From: Denitrobaculum sp965232285
GTDB lineage: Bacteria > Pseudomonadota > Alphaproteobacteria > Kiloniellales > Kiloniellaceae
Length of the DNA: 64,000 bases
Direction of reading: 5' to 3'
NCBI GenBank assembly: GCA_965232285.1
Contig: CBDDPL010000004.1
Coordinates: 3,472,001-3,536,000 of the forward strand
Positions 1 through 8,506 of this stretch are shown here, one piece after another (position 1 is the stretch's first letter; every line of letters starts with the position of its first letter). Under the pieces are notes generated by a model that was not told where the DNA came from, ran no database searches, and was given only the letters and a program-made list of their open reading frames with translations. A program made the position numbers and the translations under genes.

Positions 1-1423
1 CTGCCGTCCGGTGCGCCGACCAGCGGCCGGAGTTGCGGTAGACCAGGGCGCTGCCGAAGGAATAAATCGGCCCGGGACGCGCGCTCGGCTCGATCAGGAA
101 GCGGCCGCTCACATGCAGATGCTTCTGCCGCGGATCGACCATCCACTGATAGGTCTTCACCCCGAAGCCCGACATCATGGTCTCGGAGATCAGGAGCTGC
201 GCTTTGGTCAAGAAGGGCCCGGTCAGCGATGCCGTTGGCGGCAAGGCGAAAAGCGCCGTGCAGACCATAGCCGGTGTCGCATACTGCGTGAACCTGCCCC
301 GCTTCAGGACAGCGGAAAAGTCCACGAAGCGGCCGGCGTAGTGCGCAACATGATCGAGGCCGACGACGGCCAGAATCCCCAGGGGCGTGAACAGCAGCAG
401 GGTGTGATAGGGCCACCAGGAGAAGCGCTGGATCAGAAAGAGACCGGCCGCCAGCAGCATCCAGACCAGCATCATGGTCACCATGCGCGACGCCGGTCTG
501 CTGCGGAACCAGACCACAAGCGTCACAACCACGAACAGCAGCCAGGGAGCGGCGTTCTTGAGCACGAAGGCGCTGGCGGTCACCAGTCGGGTTTTGGACG
601 CGCCCGGCGCGGTGATGAGAGCCTCCGGCGGATAGATAAAGGCGGTCCAGAGCAGTTCCCGCAACGCGCCGATCTGCCAGAACCAGAGCAGTACCGCGGC
701 AAAGGGCAGGACCACACCGGCAGCGACCGGTACCCAGACCTGAAAGACAAGACCTGGCCAAGAGACCCGGCCGTTCCGGAGCAGGTAGAAGGACGCGATC
801 AGCCAAAACGCAACCGGTATCGGCGCCAGAAGAAGCTTGAAGAGTGTCGCGACGGCCGCGCAGAGTCCGCTCAAGAATAACAGCAGCATGATCCGGACCG
901 CCGGCCTGGCGCCCCCGGTCTCCAGGGCTTGCAGCGACAACCAGGCAACCAGGTAAAGCGGAAAGGCGACCAGAATTTCGAGCTGGGTCAGTTCGTCCTG
1001 CTGCGCCGTCGCATAGTAGAGCCCGAGCGTCGCCAGAGGCACGAGTGCCGAGAGCCAGCGCGCCTGAAAGCAGGGACGCAGGGTGACCATAAGAACCACG
1101 GCAAAGGCCGACAGCCAGATCAGCTCCAGCAGGCGGATGCCCAACTCGGCAAAACCGAAGAGCTGGCCACCCCAGAGATAGAAGAAGTAAAGCCCAGGCT
1201 GCTTATTGCCCCAGTACTCGACATAGAGCCTGGCGCCCTGGTTCAGTTCGTTGGCAGCATAGAACAGGACCGCCTGATCATCCCCGAAGGGATAGACGAG
1301 GTTGACCGCCCCGAGCGAGAGGAAGATGGCAAATCCGACCACATACCATACCGCCTCCTGAAGGGGATGAGCCCTCCGGGAAGCCTCGGCGGCAAGAGTT
1401 TCTGGCTGTGACGTCGGTTCCAT
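1..1423 (-). CDS. GT-C family membrane glycosyltransferase, C-terminus outside window
   Basis: I translated this reading frame by hand on the minus strand; it stays open from an ATG at 1423 through the window edge, about 474 codons. The product is a polytopic inner-membrane protein with many Leu/Val/Phe/Trp-rich helices. An acidic pair sits in the first periplasmic loop (Asp48-Asp49, in YPFGDDQA), followed by a conserved-looking YWGNKQPGLYFFY stretch. This arrangement is typical of ArnT/PMT-like (GT39/GT83) transferases, which move sugars from polyprenyl-phosphate donors to lipid or protein acceptors on the periplasmic side. Donor and acceptor cannot be told. Long frames on the plus strand here are antisense shadows. 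It is the leftmost gene and its operon partners, if any, lie outside. Confidence 0.72.
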   Translation of the reverse strand, partial: MEPTSQPETLAAEASRRAHPLQEAVWYVVGFAIFLSLGAVNLVYPFGDDQAVLFYAANELNQGARLYVEYWGNKQPGLYFFYLWGGQLFGFAELGIRLLELIWLSAFAVVLMVTLRPCFQARWLSALVPLATLGLYYATAQQDELTQLEILVAFPLYLVAWLSLQALETGGARPAVRIMLLLFLSGLCAAVATLFKLLLAPIPVAFWLIASFYLLRNGRVSWPGLVFQVWVPVAAGVVLPFAAVLLWFWQIGALRELLWTAFIYPPEALITAPGASKTRLVTASAFVLKNAAPWLLFVVVTLVVWFRSRPASRMVTMMLVWMLLAAGLFLIQRFSWWPYHTLLLFTPLGILAVVGLDHVAHYAGRFVDFSAVLKRGRFTQYATPAMVCTALFALPPTASLTGPFLTKAQLLISETMMSGFGVKTYQWMVDPRQKHLHVSGRFLIEPSARPGPIYSFGSALVYRNSGRWSAHRTA

Positions 1424-1622
1424 GTTGGGCGTTCGGACTCTCAATCAATTGCAAAAATCGGCGCCACCGAGTGAAGAAGATGGCGAAAGCTGAAAACAAA
1501 CAGGCAAGACGCAGGGCGCCCAATCCAGTATCCGGCGGCAAATATCCCGCAGCTTGAGCAAAAATTTGGTAAATAAAGCTTAGTCGGTAGTGACCTGGTT
1601 CTCCCCCAAAACCTTGCCTTCG

Positions 1623-2603
1623 CTATCCCTCCGCCAGCGGCGGCAGGCCACGCTCTTTACGCGGCGTCCGGCCGAAAAAGTCGCGGTAGCACTTGGAAAA
1701 GTGCGACGCCGAGACGAAACCGCAGGCCAGCGCCACGTCAATCACCGACATATTGGTCTGCAGCAGTAGCAGCCGCGACTTGTTCAGGCGCAGCTCCAGA
1801 TAGTGCCGGGCCGGCGAGCGGTTCAGATACTTGCGGAACAGGCGTTCGAGCTGACGGGTCGAGAGCCCCGCCTCCCGCGCCAGACCGGTCCGGCTCAGCG
1901 GCTCCTCCAGGTTCTGCTCCATCAGGGCGATGACCGCCAGCAGCTTGGGATGGCGCACGCCCAGGCGCGCCGGCAGCGACATGCGCTGGTGGTCGTGATG
2001 GTCGCGAATCCGCTCGTGGGTGAAGACGTCCGCGACCTGGACCGCCAGTTCATAGCCATGCTGACGGGTGATCACGTTCAGCATCATATCCAGCGCCGCG
2101 GTACCGCCGGAGCAGGTGAAGCGGTTGCGGTCGATCTCGAAAAGCTCGGTACTGACCTCGATTTCCGGAAACTCCTCCAGGAAACCCGCCAGATTCTCCC
2201 AATGAATGGTGCAGCGGTAATCATTCAGCAGGCCTGCCCGCGCCAGAATCTGCGTCCCAGTGCAGAGCGCCCCGATATCCGCGCCCTTGCGGTCCATCCG
2301 GCGCAGCCAGGCATCCAGGGCTTTGTTGGCGTAGTTATAGACCTCGACACCGCTGCAGATCATGACGGTATTGAGGCTGCTGGCCTCCTCCAGCGTCGCG
2401 GTCGGGCGGAATTCAATCCCGCAGGAAGCTGTGACCGGCTCCCCGTCCACCGTCACCAGCCGCCAGTCGTAAAGTGTCCGCCCGCTCTGCCGGTTGGCCA
2501 TGCGCATGGGCTCGACAACCGAGGTCAGGGCAATCATCGAGAAATTGGGGATCAGGACGATGGCGGTCGTCAGTGGCAGTTCACGGGGTACGTTGCCGAA
2601 CAT
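1623..2603 (-). CDS. GlxA/GbdR-type AraC-family transcriptional regulator
   Basis: The 326-residue protein has a DJ-1/PfpI-like amidotransferase fold (about residues 10-190, with Cys114 in ALCTGTQILARAGLL at the nucleophile elbow position). A C-terminal AraC double helix-turn-helix follows (about 215-318), including ACGFVSASHFSKCYRDFFG. This architecture is shared with GbdR and SouR, activators of glycine-betaine and sarcosine catabolism in Pseudomonas. The gene is divergent from soxBDAG across about 310 bp, so it is the obvious candidate activator of that operon, responding to dimethylglycine, betaine or sarcosine. The function is inferred from architecture and position; ligand specificity is not visible. 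It begins at an ATG; I saw no better start. Confidence 0.85.
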   Translation of the reverse strand: MFGNVPRELPLTTAIVLIPNFSMIALTSVVEPMRMANRQSGRTLYDWRLVTVDGEPVTASCGIEFRPTATLEEASSLNTVMICSGVEVYNYANKALDAWLRRMDRKGADIGALCTGTQILARAGLLNDYRCTIHWENLAGFLEEFPEIEVSTELFEIDRNRFTCSGGTAALDMMLNVITRQHGYELAVQVADVFTHERIRDHHDHQRMSLPARLGVRHPKLLAVIALMEQNLEEPLSRTGLAREAGLSTRQLERLFRKYLNRSPARHYLELRLNKSRLLLLQTNMSVIDVALACGFVSASHFSKCYRDFFGRTPRKERGLPPLAEG

Positions 2604-2749
2604 AAGGCGCTCAAAAGTAAACTCAATTCCGGTATTTGCCCGACCAATAGGCTTGGCAATAACCGATCAACTCTGGCACAAATCGCCTATTGTCGCGAAC
2701 AGAAAACTATCTGGCGGGAACCACAAAGATGGCCGCCCCCGCTTCGAGT

Positions 2750-2858
2750 GGTCTGTGCAGGGATGCCATGGGCTCTCCGGCGCCGCCAAAACGGCAGAAA
2801 ACGGCGCAGACCGAAGAAAAGTGAATGGGAATGCGGCCGCAGATCTGCGGCCGGTTTT
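2750..2858 (+). promoter_or_regulatory. Structured leader, candidate attenuator or riboswitch, upstream of soxB
   Basis: A 9-bp helix can form between 2750-2758 (GGTCTGTGC) and 2804-2812 (GCGCAGACC), with one G-U pair. It encloses a G+C-rich loop with further small helices (for example GCCG near 2781 with CGGC near 2792). It is followed by a perfect 20-bp palindrome at 2834-2853 and four T residues. The 3' helix strand (GCAGA) and the 5' arm of the palindrome (GCAGA) could both pair with TCTGC at 2844-2848, so alternative folding is conceivable. I do not recognise a known riboswitch class. It could instead be a DNA operator. Confidence 0.35.
2834..2858 (+). terminator. Perfect palindrome plus short T-run before soxB
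   Basis: CGGCCGCAGA at 2834-2843 is followed directly by its complement TCTGCGGCCG at 2844-2853, then GTTTT. It lies about 56 bp upstream of the soxB start codon and points toward soxB, so it cannot be the end of the sox operon. The short T-run makes it a weak terminator; attenuation or an operator role are both possible. Confidence 0.45.
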
Positions 2859-2913
2859 CGTGCGTATTGATTAGTTGGGCCATTGCGCCCGGCCACAGGG
2901 GACAAGAGCAGTC

Positions 2914-4167
2914 ATGAAGTCGCGCTACTCGATCTTCAGCTTGATGCGCAACGCCTTGAGCTACCACGAGAAATGGCCCGAGGCCTGGCGCAGTCCGGAG
3001 CCGAAATCCTCCTACGACGTGGTGATCGTCGGTGGCGGCGGCCACGGGCTGGCGACGGCCTACTACCTGGCAAAGCTTCACGGCATCCGCAATGTCGCGG
3101 TGATCGAGCGCGGCTGGCTGGGCGGCGGCAACACCGGCCGCAACACGACCATCGTGCGCTCCAACTACCTCTGGGACGAAAGCGCGGCGCTTTACGAGCA
3201 CGCCCTGAAGCTCTGGGAAGGCCTGAGCCAGGACCTGAACTACAACGTCATGTTCAGTCAGCGCGGCGTCCTCAACCTGGCCCACAATCAGCACGACCTG
3301 CGTGAACTTTCCCGCCGGATCAATGCCAACCGCCTGAACGGCGTCGATTCCGAGTTCCTGAACCCGCAACAGATCAAGGATATGGTCCCGCTGATCGACC
3401 TGCGCGGCAACGGCCGCTATCCGGTGCTGGGCGCCTCGGTCCAGCGGCGCGGCGGCACGGCGCGTCACGACGCGGTCGCCTGGGGCTATGCCCGCCGGGC
3501 CGACGAACACGGGGTCGACATCATCCAGGAATGCCCGGTCACCGGCTTCGAGTTCGATAACGGCAAAATCACCGGCGTTCAGACCGCCAAGGGCCTGATC
3601 AAGGCCAAGAAGGTCGGCGTCGTGGTTGCCGGTCATGCCTCGGTGGTTGCCGATATGGCGGGGATCCGCCTGCCGCTGGTCTCCCACCCGCTGCAGGCCC
3701 TGGTCTCCGAGCCGGTCAAGCCAGCCATCGACACGGTCATCATGTCCGGCGCCATCCACGCCTACATCAGCCAGTCCGACAAGGGCGAGTTCGTCATCGG
3801 CGCCGGCGTCGACAAATATGTCGGTTACGGTCAGCGCGGCAGCCTGCCGGTCACGGAAGAGACCCTGGCCGCGGTCTGCGAACTCTTCCCCAGCCTGCGC
3901 CGCATGCGCATGATGCGCCAGTGGGGCGGCATCGTGGATACCTGCCCGGACGCCAGCCCGATCATCTCCAAGACTCCGATCGAGGGCTTCTTCATCAACT
4001 GCGGCTGGGGCACCGGCGGCTTCAAGGCCACGCCGGGTTCCGGCTGGACCTTTGCCGATACCATCGCCAACGACCGCCCGCACCCGCTCAACGAGGCCTT
4101 CTCGCTGGACCGCTTCAGCAGCGGTTATCTGGTCGACGAACACGGCGCCGCGGCTGTCGCTCACTAA
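2914..4167 (+). CDS. soxB: Heterotetrameric sarcosine oxidase, beta subunit
   Basis: The 417-residue flavoprotein is the catalytic subunit that oxidises sarcosine to glycine, passing the methyl group to tetrahydrofolate with the partner subunits. It has an N-terminal dinucleotide-binding motif (VIVGGGGHGLATAYYL, residues 37-52) and a DAO fold. GGTARHDAVAW contains His185, in the position where corynebacterial-type SoxB carries covalent FMN. A C-terminal NCGWGTGGFKATPGSG flavin-contact segment follows. An ATG 39 bases upstream of this one is also in frame, but MKSRYSIFSLMRNALS is the usual SoxB N-terminus and has an AGGGGAC ribosome-binding site. It is first of the soxBDAG operon. Confidence 0.95.
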   Translation: MKSRYSIFSLMRNALSYHEKWPEAWRSPEPKSSYDVVIVGGGGHGLATAYYLAKLHGIRNVAVIERGWLGGGNTGRNTTIVRSNYLWDESAALYEHALKLWEGLSQDLNYNVMFSQRGVLNLAHNQHDLRELSRRINANRLNGVDSEFLNPQQIKDMVPLIDLRGNGRYPVLGASVQRRGGTARHDAVAWGYARRADEHGVDIIQECPVTGFEFDNGKITGVQTAKGLIKAKKVGVVVAGHASVVADMAGIRLPLVSHPLQALVSEPVKPAIDTVIMSGAIHAYISQSDKGEFVIGAGVDKYVGYGQRGSLPVTEETLAAVCELFPSLRRMRMMRQWGGIVDTCPDASPIISKTPIEGFFINCGWGTGGFKATPGSGWTFADTIANDRPHPLNEAFSLDRFSSGYLVDEHGAAAVAH

Positions 4168-4179
4168 GGAACAGGGACT

Positions 4180-4473
4180 ATGCTTCAGATCAATTGCCCC
4201 TATTGCGGTCCCCGCTTCGAAACCGAGTTCTCCTACGGTGGAGAGGCGCACATCGCCCGGCCGACCGACGGCGACTCCCTGACCGACGAGCAGTGGGCCG
4301 AATACGTCTTCATGAACAGCAACACCAAGGGCGTGTTCCTGGAGCGCTGGGTCCACACCAGCGGCTGCCGGCGCTGGTTCAATGTCGCGCGCGACACGGT
4401 CACCTACAGGGTTCTCGCGGTCTACGAGCAGGGCGCCCAGCCGCCCGAGCTCGAGCTGCGTAAAGACGTCTAA
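4180..4473 (+). CDS. soxD: Sarcosine oxidase, delta subunit
   Basis: The protein is 97 residues, the normal size for SoxD. It has a CPYCG pair near the N-terminus (Cys6, Cys9 region) and a WVHTSGCRRWFNVARDT segment that supplies the conserved His and Cys. In characterised enzymes these four residues bind one zinc ion. SoxD is a small structural subunit of the cytoplasmic sarcosine oxidase heterotetramer. It lies 12 bp after soxB and 14 bp before soxA and is certainly co-transcribed with them. Confidence 0.94.
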   Translation: MLQINCPYCGPRFETEFSYGGEAHIARPTDGDSLTDEQWAEYVFMNSNTKGVFLERWVHTSGCRRWFNVARDTVTYRVLAVYEQGAQPPELELRKDV

Positions 4474-4487
4474 ACGGAAGAAGAAAC

Positions 4488-7400
4488 ATGCCCGCACGTT
4501 TTCGCCTGGCCGAAGGTGGACGGATCGACCGCTCCAAGCCGATCTCCTTCCGTTTCAACGGCAAAGTCTATCAGGGCTTCGAGGGTGATACCCTCGCCTC
4601 CGCCCTGCTCGCAAATGGCGTCCATCTGGTCGGCCGCAGCTTCAAGTACCACCGCCCGCGCGGCATCATGTCCGCCGGCGCCGAGGAAGCCAACGCGCTG
4701 ATCCAGGTCGGCGAAGGCGCGCGCACGGATCCCAACCTGCGCGCCACCCAGATCGAGCTGGTCGACGGTCTCGTTGCCGCTTCCCAGAACTGCTGGCCGA
4801 GCGTCGAGTTCGACGTCAGCATCGTGAACAACATCGCCTCGCGCCTGATCCCCTCGGGTTTCTACTACAAGACCTTCATGTGGCCGGCCTCCTTCTGGAT
4901 GACCTACGAGCACGCGATCCGCAAAGCCGCCGGTCTCGGCAAGGCCCCGGAAGCCCCGGATCCCGACAGCTACGACAAGACCTTCGCCCATTGTGACGTG
5001 CTGGTGGTCGGCGGCGGCCCGACCGGCCTCGCGGCCGCCCTCTCGGCCGGACGCGCCGGCGCGCGCGTGATCCTGTCGGAACAGGACGGCAGCCTGGGCG
5101 GCAACCTGCTCAGCGAAAGCGGCGCCGAGATCGAGGGACAGCCGGCCCTGGAGTGGGTCGAGGCGGCCCGTGCGGAGCTGGAAGGCCTGGAGAACGTCCG
5201 GGTCCTGACCCGCACCCAGTGCTACGGCTACTTCGATCACAACTTCTTCGGCCTGATGGAAAATCTGACCGATCACCTCAAGGACAAGCCGAAGAACCTG
5301 CCGCGCCACCGGCTCTGGAAGCTGCGCGCCAAACAGGTCGTGCTGGCCACCGGTGCGATCGAGCGACCGCTGGTTTTCTCGGACAACGACCGGCCCGGCA
5401 TCATGCTGGCCAGCGCCTGCCGGACCTACGTCAACCGCTATGGCGTCAAGCCGGGCAAAAAGGCGGTGGTCTTCACCAACAACGACGGCGCCTATGCCGC
5501 AGCGATCGACCTGCACAAGGCCGGCGTTCAGATCGCGGCGATTGTCGATCTGCGCGCCGACCCGGAAGGCCCGCTGACCGAACAGGCCCGTGAAGCCGGT
5601 CTCAAGATCATGGGCAACCACGCCATCATCGCGACCGCCGGCGACAAGCGCGTCAAGGCGGTGCAGGTCGCGCCCCTGAGCGAGGACGGCGAGAAGGCCT
5701 ACGGTGGCGGCGAGCGGATCGAATGCGATTTCGTCGCGGTCTCCGGTGGCTGGAACCCCACCGTCCACCTGCACAGTCAGTCCCGCGGTAAGATCGTTTT
5801 CGACGACGACTACGCCTGTTTCGTCCCCGGCGCCACCGCCCAGGAATCGGCCACCGCGGGCGCCTGCACCGGCAGCTTCGGCCTCGGCACCTGTCTGAGC
5901 CAGGGCCACGAGGCGGGCCTCACCGCCGCGGCGGAAGCCGGCTTCAAGGCCAAGGGCCGCAAGAAGGCCGCACCCAAGGCCGAGGACCGGGACTTCCTGC
6001 CGGCCCGCTGGATGTGGCTGGTGCCCGGCGACAAACCTCTGGGCCACGGCGGCAAGCATTTCGTCGACGTACAGAACGACGTCACGGCGGCGGACCTGCA
6101 CCTGGCCCTGCGTGAAGGCTACCGCTCGATCGAGCACGTCAAGCGCTACACCACCACCGGCATGGGCACCGACCAGGGCAAGACCAGTAACGTCAATGCC
6201 ATCGGCATCGTCGCCGGCCACTTCGGCTGCCCGATCCCCGAAGTGGGTGTGACCACCTTCCGCCCGCCCTACACGCCGGTCACCTTCGGCGTCTTCGCCG
6301 GGCGCGATGTCGGTGACCTGCTGGATCCCGTCCGCAAGACCCCGATGCACGCCCTGCACGAGCACGCCGGCGCGGCCTTCGAGGATGTCGGCCAATGGAA
6401 GCGCCCCTGGTACTTCCCGCTCGCCGGCGAGGACATGCACGCGGCGGTCAATCGCGAGGTCAAGGCCTGCCGCGACTCCCTCGGCGTGATGGACGCCTCG
6501 ACCCTGGGCAAGATCGACATCCAGGGCAAGGACGCCGCCGAGTTCCTGAACCGGGTCTACAGCAACGCCTGGCTCAAGCTGAAGGTCGGTTCCTGCCGCT
6601 ACGGCCTGATGCTGGGCGAGGACGGCATGGTGATGGACGACGGCGTGACCAGCCGTCTTGGCGAGAACCACTTCCTCATGACCACGACCACCGGCAACGC
6701 CGCCTCGGTCATGGCGCATCTGGAAGAGTTCCTGCAGACCGAGTGGCCGGAGCTGGAAGTATTTCTGACCTCAGTCACCGAGCAGTTTGCCACGGTCTCT
6801 ATCGCTGGCCCCAACGCCCGCAACCTGCTGGCGGAACTGACCAGTGATATCGACCTCTCGGCCGAGGCCTTCCCCTTCATGACCCTGCGCGAAGGCAGCG
6901 TGGCCGGAATACCGGCCCGGATCTTCCGGATCTCCTTCACCGGCGATCTCTCCTTCGAGATCAACGTGCCGGCCAGTTACGGCGCGGCGCTCTGGCAGAC
7001 GGTCATGACCGCCGGCGAAAAGTACGGCATCACCCCCTACGGCACCGAGGCCATGCACGTGCTGCGCGCCGAGAAAGGCTTCATCATCGTCGGCCAGGAG
7101 ACCGACGGTTCGGTCACGCCCTTCGACCTGGGCATGGACTGGATCGTCTCCAAGAAGAAGGACTTCATCGGCCGCCGCTCGCTCTATCGCTCGGACATGT
7201 CCAAGGACGACCGCAAACAGCTCGTCGGCCTGCTGACCGATGTGCCCGAGACGGTGCTGCCGGAAGGCGCGCAACTGGTCGAAAAGGTGGAGGACAAACC
7301 GCCGATGAAGATGCTCGGCCATGTGACCTCCAGCTATCACAGCCCGAACGTCGGCCGCTCGATCGCCATGGCCCTGATCAAGGGCGGCCGGGCGCGCATG

Positions 7401-7502
7401 GGCAGCAAACTCTACGCCCCGCTGGCCGACGGCAAGGTCGTGACCTGCACCGTTACAGACGTGGTTTTCTATGACAAGGAAGGAGAGCGGACCCGTGGTT
7501 GA
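4488..7502 (+). CDS. soxA: Sarcosine oxidase, alpha subunit
   Basis: The 1004-residue subunit matches full-length SoxA. The N-terminal 120 residues contain a ferredoxin-like fold (FRFNGKVYQGFEGDTLASAL). A Rossmann motif (VLVVGGGPTGLAAALSAGRAG, about 171-191) begins the NAD/FAD-binding central region. The C-terminal third, from about residue 600, is a GcvT-type aminomethyltransferase fold (SLGVMDASTLGKIDIQGKDA and later TPYGTEAMHVLRAEKG). This fold binds tetrahydrofolate and captures the sarcosine methyl group as 5,10-methylene-THF. The start has an AAGAAAC-type weak ribosome-binding site only a few bases after soxD, consistent with translational coupling. No truncation or frameshift was seen. 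Confidence 0.95.
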   Translation: MPARFRLAEGGRIDRSKPISFRFNGKVYQGFEGDTLASALLANGVHLVGRSFKYHRPRGIMSAGAEEANALIQVGEGARTDPNLRATQIELVDGLVAASQNCWPSVEFDVSIVNNIASRLIPSGFYYKTFMWPASFWMTYEHAIRKAAGLGKAPEAPDPDSYDKTFAHCDVLVVGGGPTGLAAALSAGRAGARVILSEQDGSLGGNLLSESGAEIEGQPALEWVEAARAELEGLENVRVLTRTQCYGYFDHNFFGLMENLTDHLKDKPKNLPRHRLWKLRAKQVVLATGAIERPLVFSDNDRPGIMLASACRTYVNRYGVKPGKKAVVFTNNDGAYAAAIDLHKAGVQIAAIVDLRADPEGPLTEQAREAGLKIMGNHAIIATAGDKRVKAVQVAPLSEDGEKAYGGGERIECDFVAVSGGWNPTVHLHSQSRGKIVFDDDYACFVPGATAQESATAGACTGSFGLGTCLSQGHEAGLTAAAEAGFKAKGRKKAAPKAEDRDFLPARWMWLVPGDKPLGHGGKHFVDVQNDVTAADLHLALREGYRSIEHVKRYTTTGMGTDQGKTSNVNAIGIVAGHFGCPIPEVGVTTFRPPYTPVTFGVFAGRDVGDLLDPVRKTPMHALHEHAGAAFEDVGQWKRPWYFPLAGEDMHAAVNREVKACRDSLGVMDASTLGKIDIQGKDAAEFLNRVYSNAWLKLKVGSCRYGLMLGEDGMVMDDGVTSRLGENHFLMTTTTGNAASVMAHLEEFLQTEWPELEVFLTSVTEQFATVSIAGPNARNLLAELTSDIDLSAEAFPFMTLREGSVAGIPARIFRISFTGDLSFEINVPASYGAALWQTVMTAGEKYGITPYGTEAMHVLRAEKGFIIVGQETDGSVTPFDLGMDWIVSKKKDFIGRRSLYRSDMSKDDRKQLVGLLTDVPETVLPEGAQLVEKVEDKPPMKMLGHVTSSYHSPNVGRSIAMALIKGGRARMGSKLYAPLADGKVVTCTVTDVVFYDKEGERTRG

Positions 7503-8103
7503 GGCCTATCTCAGACAGAGCCCGCTGTCGCAGCTCGCCCTGCCCAGCCGCATCGCCGCCGAACACGGCAATGTCGGCGTGGCCATGGCCGAGCGCCAGT
7601 TCCGCCGCATCATCAATCTGCGCGGCAATCCCAAGTCCGCGGACTTCCTCAAGGCCGCGAAATCGGTCCTGGGTGCGGAGCTGCCCCAGGCGCCGAACAG
7701 CGTCGCCAAGGGCAAGGACGCGACGCTGCTCTGGCTCGGTCCGGACGAGTGGTGGGTGATCGCGGAGGCGGATGCGGCGCCCCTCGCCGACAAGCTGCGC
7801 GAGGCCCTCGCCGGCCAGCACGTTTCGGTCACGGATGTGGGCGAAGGCTACACCTGCATCGGCGTCTCCGGTGCCTCGGCCCCGGACACTCTGGCCAAGG
7901 GCTGCCCGCTCGACTTCCACGATAGCGTCTTCGCGCCGGGCTCCTGCGCCCAGGGCGACATGGCCAAAGCCGCGGTGGTCTTCCACCGCCTCGAGGCAGA
8001 CACCCCGAGCTTCGAGATCTATGTCCGCAGCAGCTTCGCGGAATATCTCTGGCGCTGGATCGAGGATGCCGCCGGCGAGTACGGGATGGCCGTGACCGGC
8101 TGA
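7495..8103 (+). CDS. soxG: Sarcosine oxidase, gamma subunit
   Basis: The last subunit of the heterotetramer, about 202 residues and GcvT-like, helps form the folate site with SoxA. Two in-frame starts are possible. ATG at 7471 gives eight extra residues (MTRKESGP) and a 32-bp overlap with soxA. GTG at 7495 has an excellent AGGAAGGAG ribosome-binding site (7477-7485) nine bases upstream and overlaps the soxA stop by eight bases. I prefer the GTG because the ribosome-binding site would otherwise be inside the gene. Motifs seen include LWLGPDEWWVI and GCPLDFH, both usual for SoxG. A clear terminator follows, closing the operon; no glyA, purU or folD is attached, unlike in some relatives. Confidence 0.93.
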   Translation: MVEAYLRQSPLSQLALPSRIAAEHGNVGVAMAERQFRRIINLRGNPKSADFLKAAKSVLGAELPQAPNSVAKGKDATLLWLGPDEWWVIAEADAAPLADKLREALAGQHVSVTDVGEGYTCIGVSGASAPDTLAKGCPLDFHDSVFAPGSCAQGDMAKAAVVFHRLEADTPSFEIYVRSSFAEYLWRWIEDAAGEYGMAVTG

Positions 8104-8124
8104 CGCCCCTGACATAGATTTAAG

Positions 8125-8152
8125 AAAGCGGCTGTTTCAGGCCGCTTTTTTT
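8125..8152 (+). terminator. Rho-independent terminator of soxBDAG
   Basis: AAAGCGGC (8125-8132) pairs with GCCGCTTT (8141-8148) around an 8-base loop, followed by more T residues. It begins 22 bases after the soxG stop codon. Confidence 0.9.
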
Positions 8153-8506
8153 GCCTACAACGTCCAGCTACGGATTTGTATCTCGGACTTACTAATAGCC
8201 ACACAATACCTAAAGTTGCCGCACTTTCATTGACAGGCGTCACCTGAGGAAAGATCGGCCTCGCCAAACGTGATCTCTCCACACTCTCGGATTGTTTGGC
8301 CAGACTCAAATACAATTTTTCATTAGAGCTTACTTCCGACAGACCAACACAGTAAAATTAAAACCACTTGTTGTATTTAATAGTACTTCACATTCTATTT
8401 ACAATTTTATTTTAAATGTCGAAAAACGAGATGGATTTTATTCCATCGACAAGATTATTTCTAAGCTTAACCACTCATAATAGCTTTTGCGCAGGGATGT
8501 TTTCGC
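8153..8506. other. A+T-rich intergenic stretch
   Basis: This 354-bp gap is markedly A+T-rich, especially 8330-8480, against G+C-rich surroundings. The short frames in it lack ribosome-binding sites and recognisable sequence, so I see no gene. It probably carries the promoter of the downstream chemoreceptor; the composition could also mark an old insertion. Confidence 0.5.

Larger units (their letters stand above)
2604..2913. promoter_or_regulatory. Divergent intergenic region between regulator and soxB
   Basis: About 310 bp separate the two divergent genes and must carry both promoters and presumably the regulator's binding sites. The left 100 bases are comparatively A+T-rich (around 2610-2715) and are the likely promoter zone. 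The right part, from about 2750, holds stable predicted helices on the soxB side, listed separately. I could not assign exact -35/-10 boxes. Confidence 0.6.

Noticed and set aside
11..1411. Two long plus-strand frames (289 and 160 codons)
   Set aside because: They are antisense to a continuous minus-strand frame coding a clear membrane glycosyltransferase; their translation is Arg/Gln/Gly/Glu-rich low-complexity, typical of shadows.
2750..2858. Glycine, SAM or THF riboswitch
   Set aside because: Core motifs of these classes are not evident; left as an unclassified leader.
4470..6719. 749-codon minus-strand frame opposite soxA
   Set aside because: soxA is certain; the antisense frame is a G+C-bias artefact with no domain content.
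8292..8480. 62-codon frame in the A+T-rich gap before the first chemoreceptor
   Set aside because: No ribosome-binding site and no recognisable sequence.
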